From Paenibacillus sp. GM2 (lineage in GTDB: Bacteria; Bacillota; Bacilli; Paenibacillales; Paenibacillaceae), in contig NZ_LN831279.1 of NCBI RefSeq assembly GCF_900069005.2, forward strand, positions 1,360,612 through 1,424,611: DNA of 64,000 bases, written 5' to 3'. The first letter of the stretch is position 1, and the number at the start of each line of letters is the position of its first letter. The position numbers and the translations under genes are program-made. Shown piece after piece: positions 54,890 through 63,175 of this stretch. The notes beneath the pieces are model-generated. The model saw nothing but the letters and a program-made list of their open reading frames with translations, was not told where the DNA came from and did no database searches.

Positions 54890-55822
54890 GTGGAGGCAGT
54901 CAAACAACCCGTGCCGGACATCCAGAGAGAACCACGCAAGAAATTTTGGACTCCGCAGCGCAAGGAAGCATTGATCGGTTGGCTTTTCCTAACGCCTGAA
55001 ATTGTAGGCATGCTGTTCCTTAATGTATTCGCACTTGGATTTTCCCTATATTTGAGCCTATCGAAATGGGATCTATTATCCGGGGTGAAGGGCATTGAAT
55101 TTACCGGGTTCGATAACTATGTAAAAATGTTCCATGATCCGACGATTATCCAGGCTGTTAAGAACAATCTTATCTACATGATACTGACCGTGCCTATACC
55201 GATCGCAATCGCTTTGGTGCTGGCAGTGCTCATTCATAACAGCGTTTTCTTCAAGGATTATTTCAAGGTAGCATTCTTTATTCCTTACATATCGTCGATT
55301 ATCGCGGTAGCGGCGGTATGGAGTGCATTGTTCCATCCATCTTTGGGTCCGATTAACCAGTTCCTGATGGATATCGGCATTTCCAATCCGCCTAAATGGC
55401 TGGTTGATCCGAAGACATCCTTATTGTCGATCGCTATTATCAGTTCTTGGGCGAGTCTCGGTTACACCATTATTATCTACATGGCGGGTCTAACGAACAT
55501 CTCCAATGAAATATATGAAGCCGCGGATATCGACGGAGCAGGGCCTTTGAAGAAATTTTTCGCTATCACGGTACCGATGCTGCGTCCAACAACCTTCTTC
55601 CTATTGATTACGATGCTGATCGGCTCGTTCAAAGTGTTCGACGTCATCGCGTATCTGACCGAAGGGGGTCCAAACAACTCTTCCATGGTGCTGGTATACC
55701 GCATTTACGAGGAAGGCTTCAAATATCATAACATGGGCTACGCTTCCACCATTTCCTGGCTGCTGTTCGCCATTATCGGCATCATTACAGCATTGACCTG
55801 GAAAATGAGAAATGAAGACTAG
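54890..55822 (+). CDS. Sugar ABC transporter permease, MalF/LplB type (system 2)
   Basis: A 310-residue permease starting with GTG behind GAGGTGAT. It has six helices and the EAA loop EAADIDGAGPLKKFFAITVP. The ATPase is not encoded in the region. Confidence 0.93.
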   Translation: MEAVKQPVPDIQREPRKKFWTPQRKEALIGWLFLTPEIVGMLFLNVFALGFSLYLSLSKWDLLSGVKGIEFTGFDNYVKMFHDPTIIQAVKNNLIYMILTVPIPIAIALVLAVLIHNSVFFKDYFKVAFFIPYISSIIAVAAVWSALFHPSLGPINQFLMDIGISNPPKWLVDPKTSLLSIAIISSWASLGYTIIIYMAGLTNISNEIYEAADIDGAGPLKKFFAITVPMLRPTTFFLLITMLIGSFKVFDVIAYLTEGGPNNSSMVLVYRIYEEGFKYHNMGYASTISWLLFAIIGIITALTWKMRNED

Positions 55823-55834
55823 GGGGAGTATCAA

Positions 55835-56671
55835 ATGCAGCTAATTCGAAAAAACTTGTCAAAAGCGATAATCACCCTCTTCATGGGTGCTCTGTCCGTC
55901 GTATTTCTAATACCTCTCGTCTGGATGGTATCGGCAGCATTTAAGTATGAGAAAGATGTCATGCGCTTTCCGATTCAATGGATTCCCGAGAAGATCAATG
56001 TAGCGTATAACTTCAAGACCGTCTGGATGGGGAAGGTTCCCTTCTATGAATTTTATTTCAACTCATTCAAGATCGCTATTATTACCACTCTTATTACGTT
56101 AATTATCTCGTCGATGTCGGCTTACGCGTTGACGAAGATCAATTTTAAAGGACGGAATATTGTATTCCTGGGACTTTTGTCCTTCATGATCATTCCTGAT
56201 CAAGCGACATTGATTCCGCGCTTCTTGCTGATTCGCTGGTTCGGGCTCTATAACACACATGCAGCGATTATATTTATGAGCATGTTCTCGATCTACTTTA
56301 CATTCCTGTTGCGGCAATTTATGATTGGCGTCAGTGATGAGTTTATTGAAGCAGCAAGAATCGATGGCGCTGGCCATGTAAAAATCTTCACCTCTATTAT
56401 GGTGCCGCTCTGTAAGCCGGTGTTGGCAACGGTAGCGATTATCAAATTCATCTGGACCTGGAATGACTATCAGAATCCGCTCATCTTCTTGCTGGACAAG
56501 GATCTATATACCATTCCACTCGGAATGACCCTGTTCCGTGATGACTTCACCAATAACTACGCGATTATGATGACAGCAGCTGTATCGGCAATTATTCCAC
56601 TGCTGATCGTGTTCATCGCTCTGCAGAAACAGGTTATTAACGGGATTGCGCTGGGTGGCGTTAAAGGCTGA
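55835..56671 (+). CDS. Sugar ABC transporter permease, MalG/LplC type (system 2)
   Basis: A 278-residue permease with the EAA loop EAARIDGAGHVKIFTSIMVP and the C-terminal GIALGGVKG. It follows the first permease by 12 bp, with AGGGGGAG before the ATG. Confidence 0.94.
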   Translation: MQLIRKNLSKAIITLFMGALSVVFLIPLVWMVSAAFKYEKDVMRFPIQWIPEKINVAYNFKTVWMGKVPFYEFYFNSFKIAIITTLITLIISSMSAYALTKINFKGRNIVFLGLLSFMIIPDQATLIPRFLLIRWFGLYNTHAAIIFMSMFSIYFTFLLRQFMIGVSDEFIEAARIDGAGHVKIFTSIMVPLCKPVLATVAIIKFIWTWNDYQNPLIFLLDKDLYTIPLGMTLFRDDFTNNYAIMMTAAVSAIIPLLIVFIALQKQVINGIALGGVKG

Positions 56672-56694
56672 TCAGAGATCAGCCTTATCCATAA

Positions 56695-56708
56695 AGAAAG
56701 CGCTGTCG
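56695..56708 (+). promoter_or_regulatory. cre-like box upstream of the system-2 binding-protein gene
   Basis: AGAAAGCGCTGTCG has the full cre core but deviates at both outermost bases. It lies just before system-2 motif site C. Confidence 0.45.
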
Positions 56709-56712
56709 AAAA

Positions 56713-56749
56713 GTCAAAAATGTAATCCTATAACATCAAAATTTTGCAC
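56713..56749 (+). promoter_or_regulatory. System-2 motif, site C (before the binding-protein gene)
   Basis: GTCAAAAATGTAAT is followed 22 bp later by ATCAAAATTTTGCAC. The -10 box TATAAT (56771-56776) starts 21 nt behind the second half. Confidence 0.65.
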
Positions 56750-56827
56750 TTGGCCTTTGAGGCAACCGCCTATAATGGGACTTGTACAAGCACTACACTA
56801 AAAAATCTTCAGTGCGGGGGGAACAAG

Positions 56828-58216
56828 ATGAAACACAAGAGTAAAAAAAGTTTTTCAATCATTCTCGGTACAGTTCTTGCCATCAGCTTGATGTTAAGCG
56901 GATGCGGAAAATCTGGCAACGGAAATGCAGCATCGGGCGCAAATAATTCCGGTAGTACTAAATCCGACAAACAGGTGACGATCAAGTATTACAACTGGGA
57001 TAACGATGCACAAGCAGCCGGAACTGATGCAATGCTGAAAGAATTCATGGAACAGAATCCGGATATCAAGGTTGAGCATGTCGTTCTTGTACCTGGTGAT
57101 TCTGTAGAGATGGAGAAGAAGCTCGACTTCCTGATCTCCTCTGGAGAATCGATTGACGTTGTACAATTGGCAAGCTTGGGTTCTGCTATTGAACGGGCAG
57201 GCCGCGGAGCGTTCGCACCTTTGAATGAGTTCTATGAAAAAGAAGGCGTTAAACCTGAAGATGAATACTGGGTTAATGCCAAGGTTGACGGCAAGTACTA
57301 TGGCATGCAATACACCAAGAGCATCAACTACATCATGATGAACAAGGATGCCTTGGACGAAGCGGGTCTTGAAGTTCCTAAATACGGCTGGACTTGGGAT
57401 GACTTCCGTGAATACGCGAAGAAACTGACCAAAGGCGAAGGCGTTGATAAACGTTACGGTACTTACTTCCATACTTGGGAGCTCTACATGAATGCTCCTG
57501 CTCAGACGATGATGAAGGACCCATTCGTATATGATGACGGTACGACGATCCTGTCTGACCCATCGTATAAATATTTCTTCCAATTGCGTAAAGACATGGA
57601 GACGGTAGATAAGACAGCTAAGCCTTATTCTGACATTCTCGCAGCGAAGCTGAACTATCGCACCGAGTTCTTCAACGAAGAAGCGGCTATGATCCTGACT
57701 GGTAACTTTACGATTGCTGATCCAGGCAACACAGAGCAATATCCACATAACTTCAAGACGGCGTTTGCACCGGTACCAGTACCTCCTGCAGGAGCTGAGC
57801 CTAAAGGTTATGAAGGCAAATACTTCACAAGTGGTTCGCAAATTGTAATGGGTGCTACTTCCAAGCATAAAGAAGAATCTTATAAGCTGATGAGATTCAT
57901 GACCACAGCAGATTCACCAAGCAGACAAGAATTCTCCGGCTACAAGAAAGCGAACAACGAAGAGCTGCTGACCAAGCTGGTTGCTGGTCATGAAGACATG
58001 TATGATATGGATTCCCTGAAATATTCTTTGTTCAGCGATGACATCAAGTTCCTTGACGCTGGTGCGAAAATGACCAAAGCTAATGCGGAAATTACTAAAG
58101 TTATCGATGATGGCTTCAGCAAGTTTATGCTTAGCAATGAGTCATTGGATGATGTACTGAAGTGGATGGTAGATGAAGCTACCAAGTACATTAACGAAAA
58201 AGGCTACGTTGAATAA
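56828..58216 (+). CDS. Sugar ABC transporter substrate-binding lipoprotein (system 2)
   Basis: A 462-residue family-1 binding protein with the lipobox LMLSGCG (lipid on Cys26), a Ser/Asn/Gly linker and a two-lobe body (YYNWDNDAQAAGTDAMLKEF, YWVNAKVDGKYYGMQYTKSI). ATG at 56828, behind a GGGGGGAA ribosome site, is used because the signal peptide begins there. It has its own promoter and a strong terminator, apart from the permeases. Confidence 0.93.
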   Translation: MKHKSKKSFSIILGTVLAISLMLSGCGKSGNGNAASGANNSGSTKSDKQVTIKYYNWDNDAQAAGTDAMLKEFMEQNPDIKVEHVVLVPGDSVEMEKKLDFLISSGESIDVVQLASLGSAIERAGRGAFAPLNEFYEKEGVKPEDEYWVNAKVDGKYYGMQYTKSINYIMMNKDALDEAGLEVPKYGWTWDDFREYAKKLTKGEGVDKRYGTYFHTWELYMNAPAQTMMKDPFVYDDGTTILSDPSYKYFFQLRKDMETVDKTAKPYSDILAAKLNYRTEFFNEEAAMILTGNFTIADPGNTEQYPHNFKTAFAPVPVPPAGAEPKGYEGKYFTSGSQIVMGATSKHKEESYKLMRFMTTADSPSRQEFSGYKKANNEELLTKLVAGHEDMYDMDSLKYSLFSDDIKFLDAGAKMTKANAEITKVIDDGFSKFMLSNESLDDVLKWMVDEATKYINEKGYVE

Positions 58217-58264
58217 TACGAGTTTGGTTAGATAGTGAAGGTTTGATGATTAACATTTGACTTG

Positions 58265-58319
58265 CAAGGGCCGTCTCAATGATCTTTTGAACATGAGAGA
58301 CGGCCCTTGTTATCTATTT
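58265..58319 (+). terminator. Terminator of the system-2 binding-protein gene
   Basis: The perfect 13-bp stem CAAGGGCCGTCTC / GAGACGGCCCTTG has a 19-nt loop and is followed by TTATCTATTT. Read-through could feed the fucosidase genes, for which no separate strong promoter is evident. Confidence 0.75.
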
Positions 58320-58364
58320 AAACGGGAATATGCAGATTATTTGGGAGTAGATAGGGGTAGAACG

Positions 58365-60725
58365 ATGACGAATTTGATGAACGAGCTTATAGAGAAGCAG
58401 CCTGCCCGGATCTGGACGGAGTCATTTCCAGTCGGTAACGGCAGGCTGGGAGCGATGATATTTGGCGGCGTGTCCTCCGAGCGGATCGGTCTGAATGAAG
58501 ATTCTGTCTGGTACGGGGGACCCAAGCAATGCGACCATCCACAGGGCAAAATGAAGCTGGATGAGATTCGAGATCTGTTGCGCAGAGGCGAGGTTCAACA
58601 GGCTGAGAAGGAGATGCTTCTTCATTTCACGAATGTTCCGCAATATTTCGGTCCTTATCAGCCGCTGGGAGATTTGCTGCTTCAGTTCACTAACGTCAAG
58701 TCGGAAGCGGAGGATTACTGCAGGAGATTGGATCTGAGTACAGGGGTCGCTTCGATTAATTATGCAGCGGATGGAGTCCGCTATCATCGGGAAGTCTTTG
58801 CCAGTGCCGTTCATCAGGTAATCGTCGTTCGCATCACGGCATCAGAGCCAGGTGCTGTAAGCTTAACCGCACGCTTAAGTCGGCGTCCTTTTGATGGAGA
58901 CTTGCTGCGGGAGAATGAGAATACCTTAATTATGGAGGGAATTTGTGGGTCTGATGGGGTTAAGTACGCAGCGGTATTAAGCGCTCAAACCACAGGCGGG
59001 GAGTGCCGGGTAATCGGTAATTACCTGGACATCCGGTCCGCTGATGAAGTAACGCTCTTACTCACGGCTCAGACCACGTTCCGCTGTGAGAATCCGCGCC
59101 AGGAAGCGCTCTGTCAGATGGAAGCAGCAAGGGCATTCACGTACAGAACATTACTTGATTCGCACAGGGCCGATTACCGTATGTTGTTTGAGCGTGTTAG
59201 CCTTGAAGTTTATTCGGAGGATCCAGCAGGAGAAGCCGAAGTGATTGTAGAACCGTTAGGTACGAGCCGTGATGATGCAGAAACTTATCGTTCCACTTCT
59301 GAACGGCTGCAGTTTTATCGGCAAGGAGGCGAGGACCCACAGCTTGAAGCGCTATTCTACCAATATGGCCGCTATTTGCTCATATCAAGCTCCAGACCGG
59401 GCAGCTTGCCTGCGAATTTGCAAGGGATCTGGAATGATAGCTTCACTCCGCCGTGGGAGAGCGATTATCATCTGAACATTAACCTGCAAATGAATTATTG
59501 GATCGCCGAGACAGGTAATCTGCCAGAATGTCATGAGCCGTTATTCGATTTTATCGATCGACTGGTCATTAATGGACGAAAGACAGCGGCAACCTTATAT
59601 GGGGCAAGGGGCTTCACAGCTCACTCCAGCTCGAATATCTGGGCGGAAAGCGGCTTGTTTGGCGCCTGGACGCCCGCGATCTTTTGGCCGACGGGCGGGG
59701 CCTGGCTGGCGCTGCATTTATGGGAGCATTATCGGTATAATTTGACAGAAGCCTTTTTGCGTGAACGGGCTTATCCGGTGTTGAAGGAAGCGTCGCTGTT
59801 CTTTCTTGATTTTCTGGTTTTTGATGAGAATGGCTATTTGGTTACATCCCCCTCGCTCTCACCAGAGAATAGCTATGTGAACGAGACGGGACAGGCAGGT
59901 GCGCTATGCTCCGGCCCATCTATGGACTCGCAGATCATTTATGCGGTATTTACTGCTTGTATTGAAGCGGCGGAAATTTTGGGGCTGGATGAGGAATGGA
60001 TTGAGCGATGGACAGGAGCCCGGGCAAAGCTGCCAAAGCCTAAAGTGGGACGTCATGGTCAGATTATGGAATGGGCCGTCGACTATGAAGAACATGAACC
60101 GGGCCATCGTCATATTTCTCATTTATTTGCTCTGCATCCGGGGGAACAGATTGTTCCCTATAAAATGCCTGAGCTGGGGGCCGCCGCCAGAAGGACGCTG
60201 GAACGGCGGCTGCAGCATGGAGGGGGACACACGGGCTGGAGCCAGGCGTGGATCGCTAACTTCTGGGCCAGGCTTGGCGATGGGGACAAAGCGCATGGCA
60301 GCCTGCGCGAGCTGTTGGTCAAGGCAGTGCACCCGAATCTGTTTGGCGATCATCCTCCGTTCCAGATCGATGCTAACTTTGGTGGGGCTGCAGCTATTCA
60401 AGAGATGCTGCTGCAATCCCATGGCGGTGAGATCCGACTGCTGCCGGCACTTCCTGCGGCCTGGTCAAGCGGGTTAGTTGCAGGCTTGCGGGCCAGAGGC
60501 GGCTTTGTCATTAATATCCGCTGGCAGGCCGGGGAACTGGAAGCCGCAGAGATTTATTCAACAAGCACAAGGGACTGTACTTTGTATAGTAAAGAGCGGC
60601 TCGCCATATACGATGCTAAGCATGTTCCTGTAACGATGGCAAGCTTACACTTTGAGCAGGGTTATCGATATACATTTGCTGCGGAGCCTGGACATACCTA
60701 TCTGATCGTACTTAATAAACAGTAA
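58365..60725 (+). CDS. GH95-family alpha-L-fucosidase
   Basis: A 786-residue enzyme that removes terminal alpha-1,2-linked fucose or related L-galactose. It has an N-terminal beta-domain (ESFPVGNGRLGAMIFGGV, GLNEDSVWYGG) and an alpha/alpha barrel. The conserved catalytic motifs are YHLNINLQMNYW (two Asn), PSLSPENSY (acid Glu) and FQIDANFGG (Asp). There is no signal peptide. ATG at 58365 follows TAGGGG and gives the usual N-terminus. It lies just before a GH29 fucosidase. Confidence 0.92.
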   Translation: MTNLMNELIEKQPARIWTESFPVGNGRLGAMIFGGVSSERIGLNEDSVWYGGPKQCDHPQGKMKLDEIRDLLRRGEVQQAEKEMLLHFTNVPQYFGPYQPLGDLLLQFTNVKSEAEDYCRRLDLSTGVASINYAADGVRYHREVFASAVHQVIVVRITASEPGAVSLTARLSRRPFDGDLLRENENTLIMEGICGSDGVKYAAVLSAQTTGGECRVIGNYLDIRSADEVTLLLTAQTTFRCENPRQEALCQMEAARAFTYRTLLDSHRADYRMLFERVSLEVYSEDPAGEAEVIVEPLGTSRDDAETYRSTSERLQFYRQGGEDPQLEALFYQYGRYLLISSSRPGSLPANLQGIWNDSFTPPWESDYHLNINLQMNYWIAETGNLPECHEPLFDFIDRLVINGRKTAATLYGARGFTAHSSSNIWAESGLFGAWTPAIFWPTGGAWLALHLWEHYRYNLTEAFLRERAYPVLKEASLFFLDFLVFDENGYLVTSPSLSPENSYVNETGQAGALCSGPSMDSQIIYAVFTACIEAAEILGLDEEWIERWTGARAKLPKPKVGRHGQIMEWAVDYEEHEPGHRHISHLFALHPGEQIVPYKMPELGAAARRTLERRLQHGGGHTGWSQAWIANFWARLGDGDKAHGSLRELLVKAVHPNLFGDHPPFQIDANFGGAAAIQEMLLQSHGGEIRLLPALPAAWSSGLVAGLRARGGFVINIRWQAGELEAAEIYSTSTRDCTLYSKERLAIYDAKHVPVTMASLHFEQGYRYTFAAEPGHTYLIVLNKQ

Positions 60726-60747
60726 TTTTATGAAGGAGTAAATAACT

Positions 60748-62007
60748 ATGAATAATGAATTGAAGAAGCAGCCAACGGATTATGTTATGGCTCTGCCAAC
60801 TCCGGAGCAGCTGGCCTGGCAGGATAAGGAGCTGGGCTTGTTTTGTCATTTTGGAATGAATACGTTCTGCGATCAAGAATGGGGAGAAGGCAATGATTCA
60901 CCTACTCTGTTCAATCCAACGGAACTGGATGCACGGCAGTGGGTTAGAACGGCAAAAGAGGCGGGATTTCGCTATTTTGTATTGACGGCGAAGCATCATG
61001 ACGGGTTCTGCCTCTGGCCAACCTCGACAACCGATTATTCCGTCGCTTCCAGCCCGTGGAAAAATGGACAAGGCGACGTTGTAAGAGAATGTGCGAACGC
61101 CTGCCGTGAGGAAGGTGTCGGCTTTGGCATCTATGTCTCTCCTTGGGACAGACATGAGCCATGTTATTCAGATCCACAGAAATACGACGACTTCTATTGT
61201 CGTCAATTAGAGGAATTGCTAACGGGTTACGGGCCCCTGGTGGAAATCTGGTTCGATGGCGCTGGCTCCGAAGGCCGTGAATATGACTGGCGGCGGATTA
61301 TCGGCCTTGTCAAGCAGCACCAGCCAGAGGCGATGATCTTCAATATGGGCGCTCCGACGATACGCTGGGTTGGTAATGAGGACGGACTGGCTCCTTACCC
61401 GTGCTGGAATACGGCAAAAACAGCGAAAGGAAGTATGTTCAGTGAAGCTTCCTTGCAGTGGTTGCCGGAGACTCCGGATTGGGTGCCGGCGGAATGCGAT
61501 GTGCCGATCCGCAAGGATCACTGGTTCTGGCATCCGAATGATGAGAGCTCTTTATTGACCTTAGAGCAATTGATGGATATTTATTACCGTTCAGTGGGGC
61601 ACGGCGCGACCCTTCTGCTTAACGTCTCTCCGGACGATCGCGGGCTGCTCCCCGAGATAGATGCGAAGCGTCTGCTGGAGCTCGGAGAGGAGATCAGACG
61701 TAGATTCAGCCATCCTCTGGCTGAGACGGGGGGCAGCGGTGAACTGCTGGAACTGGAGTTGGTCGAAGCCGCGTTGATTGATCACGTGGTGCTGATGGAA
61801 GATATAGCGTACGGGGAACGAGTGCGCCAATATGTTCTTGAAGTCCATGCGGATGGAGAATGGAAGGAGCTCGTTCATGGCAGCGCAATCGGCCACAAGA
61901 AGATCGATGTCTTGACACCCGTAAATGCAGATAAAATCCGGTTGCGGCTTACGGAATCTGTGGGTAACCCTATCATCCGCAAATTTGCTGTATACAGCTC
62001 GCAATAG
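60748..62007 (+). CDS. GH29-family alpha-L-fucosidase
   Basis: A 419-residue enzyme with the GH29 barrel (LGLFCHFGMNTFCDQEWGEG, LTAKHHDGFCLW) and the nucleophile Asp170 in VEIWFDGAGSEGREYDW. A small C-terminal beta-domain follows. It is cytoplasmic and releases fucose from alpha-1,3/1,4/1,6 or related linkages; linkage cannot be read. The gene is 22 bp behind GH95. Confidence 0.92.
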   Translation: MNNELKKQPTDYVMALPTPEQLAWQDKELGLFCHFGMNTFCDQEWGEGNDSPTLFNPTELDARQWVRTAKEAGFRYFVLTAKHHDGFCLWPTSTTDYSVASSPWKNGQGDVVRECANACREEGVGFGIYVSPWDRHEPCYSDPQKYDDFYCRQLEELLTGYGPLVEIWFDGAGSEGREYDWRRIIGLVKQHQPEAMIFNMGAPTIRWVGNEDGLAPYPCWNTAKTAKGSMFSEASLQWLPETPDWVPAECDVPIRKDHWFWHPNDESSLLTLEQLMDIYYRSVGHGATLLLNVSPDDRGLLPEIDAKRLLELGEEIRRRFSHPLAETGGSGELLELELVEAALIDHVVLMEDIAYGERVRQYVLEVHADGEWKELVHGSAIGHKKIDVLTPVNADKIRLRLTESVGNPIIRKFAVYSSQ

Positions 62008-62032
62008 TTCTAAATAAATTTGACGACGTATT

Positions 62033-62090
62033 ACAAAGGCCTTCTTTTCCTGGTTGGGATAATTCCTGGTTGGGATAAGAAGGCCTTTGT
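62033..62090. terminator. Hairpin after GH29 with a duplicated loop
   Basis: The perfect 14-bp arms ACAAAGGCCTTCTT / AAGAAGGCCTTTGT enclose two tandem copies of TTCCTGGTTGGGATA. A proper T-run is missing. Confidence 0.6.
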
Positions 62091-62164
62091 AATTAGGATG
62101 GGTTATAATAATAAGCAGGACAACCTAAGGAGCAAGATATCGAGTGCAAGGAGAATAGAAAAGC

Positions 62165-62503
62165 ATGAAGGAAATAGAGAATTTAAGCAATTATGCTGAA
62201 GTAGAAGCATTTATTAATGAGCATGAGTTAAGTTTCCTGTACGTGTCCAGGCCGGATTGCAGCGTGTGCCACGCTATTCTCCCCAAGCTGAGAGCATTAT
62301 TGGAGCATTTTCCGCAAATGAAGTTAGGACAAGTCAATGCGCTGCAGGTAGAAGAAGTCGCCGGGCATTTGTCGATCTTCACAGCTCCCACGCTGCTCCT
62401 ATTTGTCAAAGGCAAGGAATATCTGAGAGAGGATCGTTTCGTCCGTTTTGCGGATTTAGAGGAGAAGCTGGCCAGAATATATGAATTCTACACTTCGGAT
62501 TAA
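62165..62503 (+). CDS. Thioredoxin-family protein
   Basis: A 112-residue thioredoxin-fold protein with the redox motif CSVCHA in RPDCSVCHAILPKL and the cis-Pro region FTAPTLLLFVKGK. It acts in the cytoplasm (no signal peptide) as a thiol-disulfide protein of unknown partner. The CSVC motif differs from the CGPC of true thioredoxins, so it is a YbbN/YtpP-like side branch. Confidence 0.88.
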   Translation: MKEIENLSNYAEVEAFINEHELSFLYVSRPDCSVCHAILPKLRALLEHFPQMKLGQVNALQVEEVAGHLSIFTAPTLLLFVKGKEYLREDRFVRFADLEEKLARIYEFYTSD

Positions 62504-62575
62504 CTCATCCGACTATATGTTCTCGGATTTGCCATTATCAGTCCGTGATATCAGGTCCATTTGTTCAGATTTATA

Positions 62576-62603
62576 TTGCCAATGGTATCGTTTGTGCTAT
62601 AAT
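62576..62603 (+). promoter_or_regulatory. Promoter of the riboswitch RNA
   Basis: TTGCCA and TATAAT are 16 bp apart. TG one base before TATAAT gives an extended -10 box. The transcript would start near 62610. Confidence 0.65.
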
Positions 62604-62645
62604 GATGTCGAATGGGCAGCCATTCACGTCATGTACAATAGAAAA

Positions 62646-62745
62646 AGTTATAGACAATGGAAGTTTGGTGTAAATCCAACGCGGTCCCGCCACTGTGATA
62701 GACCGAATACGCGGTCTTAAGTCAGGTCTTTTGTCTATGAACTTT
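62646..62745 (+). ncRNA. Cobalamin riboswitch upstream of the ANTAR hairpins
   Basis: P1 pairs ATAGACAA (62650-62657) with TTGTCTAT (62731-62738). Inside are the conserved blocks GGAAGTTTGGTGTAAATCC, GCGGTCCCGCCACTGTGAT and AAGTCAGGTC. This is a cobalamin-class aptamer, probably for adenosylcobalamin, given the gene context. No protein gene follows directly; structured RNA does. Confidence 0.9.
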
Positions 62746-62762
62746 GCCAAGACCGGTCATTT

Positions 62763-62821
62763 CGAGGCGAAAGTGGCTGGTTTACAAGTCTAGTGATGTT
62801 CACGCCTCGCTAGGCTTTTTT
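62763..62821 (+). terminator. Riboswitch-linked terminator
   Basis: Two alternative pairings share the same bases. CGAGGCG (62763-62769) pairs with CGCCTCG (62803-62809), or GCCT pairs with AGGC (62804-62815) directly in front of a T6 run. That is the expected design of a ligand-controlled terminator. Confidence 0.6.
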
Positions 62822-62836
62822 AATTTGCAGCAGGCT

Positions 62837-62962
62837 CCGACAATGTCGTCGGTACAGCCGGGTGTTCGCCGCCGAACATATACAATGATGTATTTCAACC
62901 CAACCGGGAAATTCTTCAGGGCTGAAGAAACCGTGCACAATGGAGTGCATATCCCTTTTTTT
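62837..62962 (+). ncRNA. Three ANTAR-type hairpins and 3' end, EutX/Rli55-like RNA
   Basis: H1 (62837-62852) is CCGAC-AATGTC-GTCGG. H2 (62880-62893) is ATAC-AATGAT-GTAT. H3 (62934-62949) is TGCAC-AATGGA-GTGCA. All loops are hexamers with A at position 1 and G at position 4, the recognition signature of ANTAR-domain antiterminators such as EutV. A perfect 8-bp hairpin TTCTTCAG/CTGAAGAA (62912-62929) lies between H2 and H3, and CCC plus seven T (62953-62962) marks a likely end. Together with the riboswitch upstream, this is the layout of regulator-sequestering RNAs of eut loci. Confidence 0.7.
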
Positions 62963-63012
62963 ATGTTCATAGCCGTTTATGTGTCTGATCTAAGGACAAG
63001 TTCCGGAAGCGG

Positions 63013-63042
63013 TTGACGCAGATCGGAATAACGGTGTACAGT
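63013..63042 (+). promoter_or_regulatory. Candidate promoter of the alcohol dehydrogenase transcript
   Basis: TTGACG and TACAGT are 18 bp apart, between the end of the riboswitch RNA and the second hairpin pair. The -10 box is weak. Confidence 0.45.
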
Positions 63043-63066
63043 ATAAATGGAAAATTAAATGATAAG

Positions 63067-63111
63067 AAGCTGCACAATGGCGTGCGCTTATGATAACAAG
63101 CAAAGAGGCTT
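63067..63111 (+). promoter_or_regulatory. Dual-hairpin ANTAR antiterminator site
   Basis: The first hairpin (core 63072-63085) is GCAC-AATGGC-GTGC, extended by AAGC/GCTT around a bulged T. The second (63098-63111) is AAGC-AAAGAG-GCTT. Both hexaloops have A1 and G4. The loop and 3' arm of the second are also the 5' arm of the following terminator, so ANTAR-protein binding would prevent termination. Confidence 0.75.
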
Positions 63112-63147
63112 TTGAAGGGAACATCCCTTTGAATGGCCTCTTTTTTT
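63104..63147 (+). terminator. Leader terminator of the alcohol dehydrogenase gene
   Basis: AGAGGC...AAGGGA pairs with TCCCTT...GCCTCT, followed by seven T. It excludes the second ANTAR hairpin. It ends 29 nt before the start codon. Confidence 0.88.
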
Positions 63148-63175
63148 GTTGCAATTACTTCTTGGAGGTGCTTGT

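Noticed and set aside
38561-58216. Missing ATPase gene in both ABC operons as a sign of damage
   Set aside because: Oligosaccharide transporters of this type normally share one MsmX-like ATPase encoded elsewhere, so absence here is expected.
62744-63016. Plus-strand frame between riboswitch and alcohol dehydrogenase
   Set aside because: It spans the structured ANTAR hairpins and a U-run; no ribosome site. The RNA structure explains the region better.
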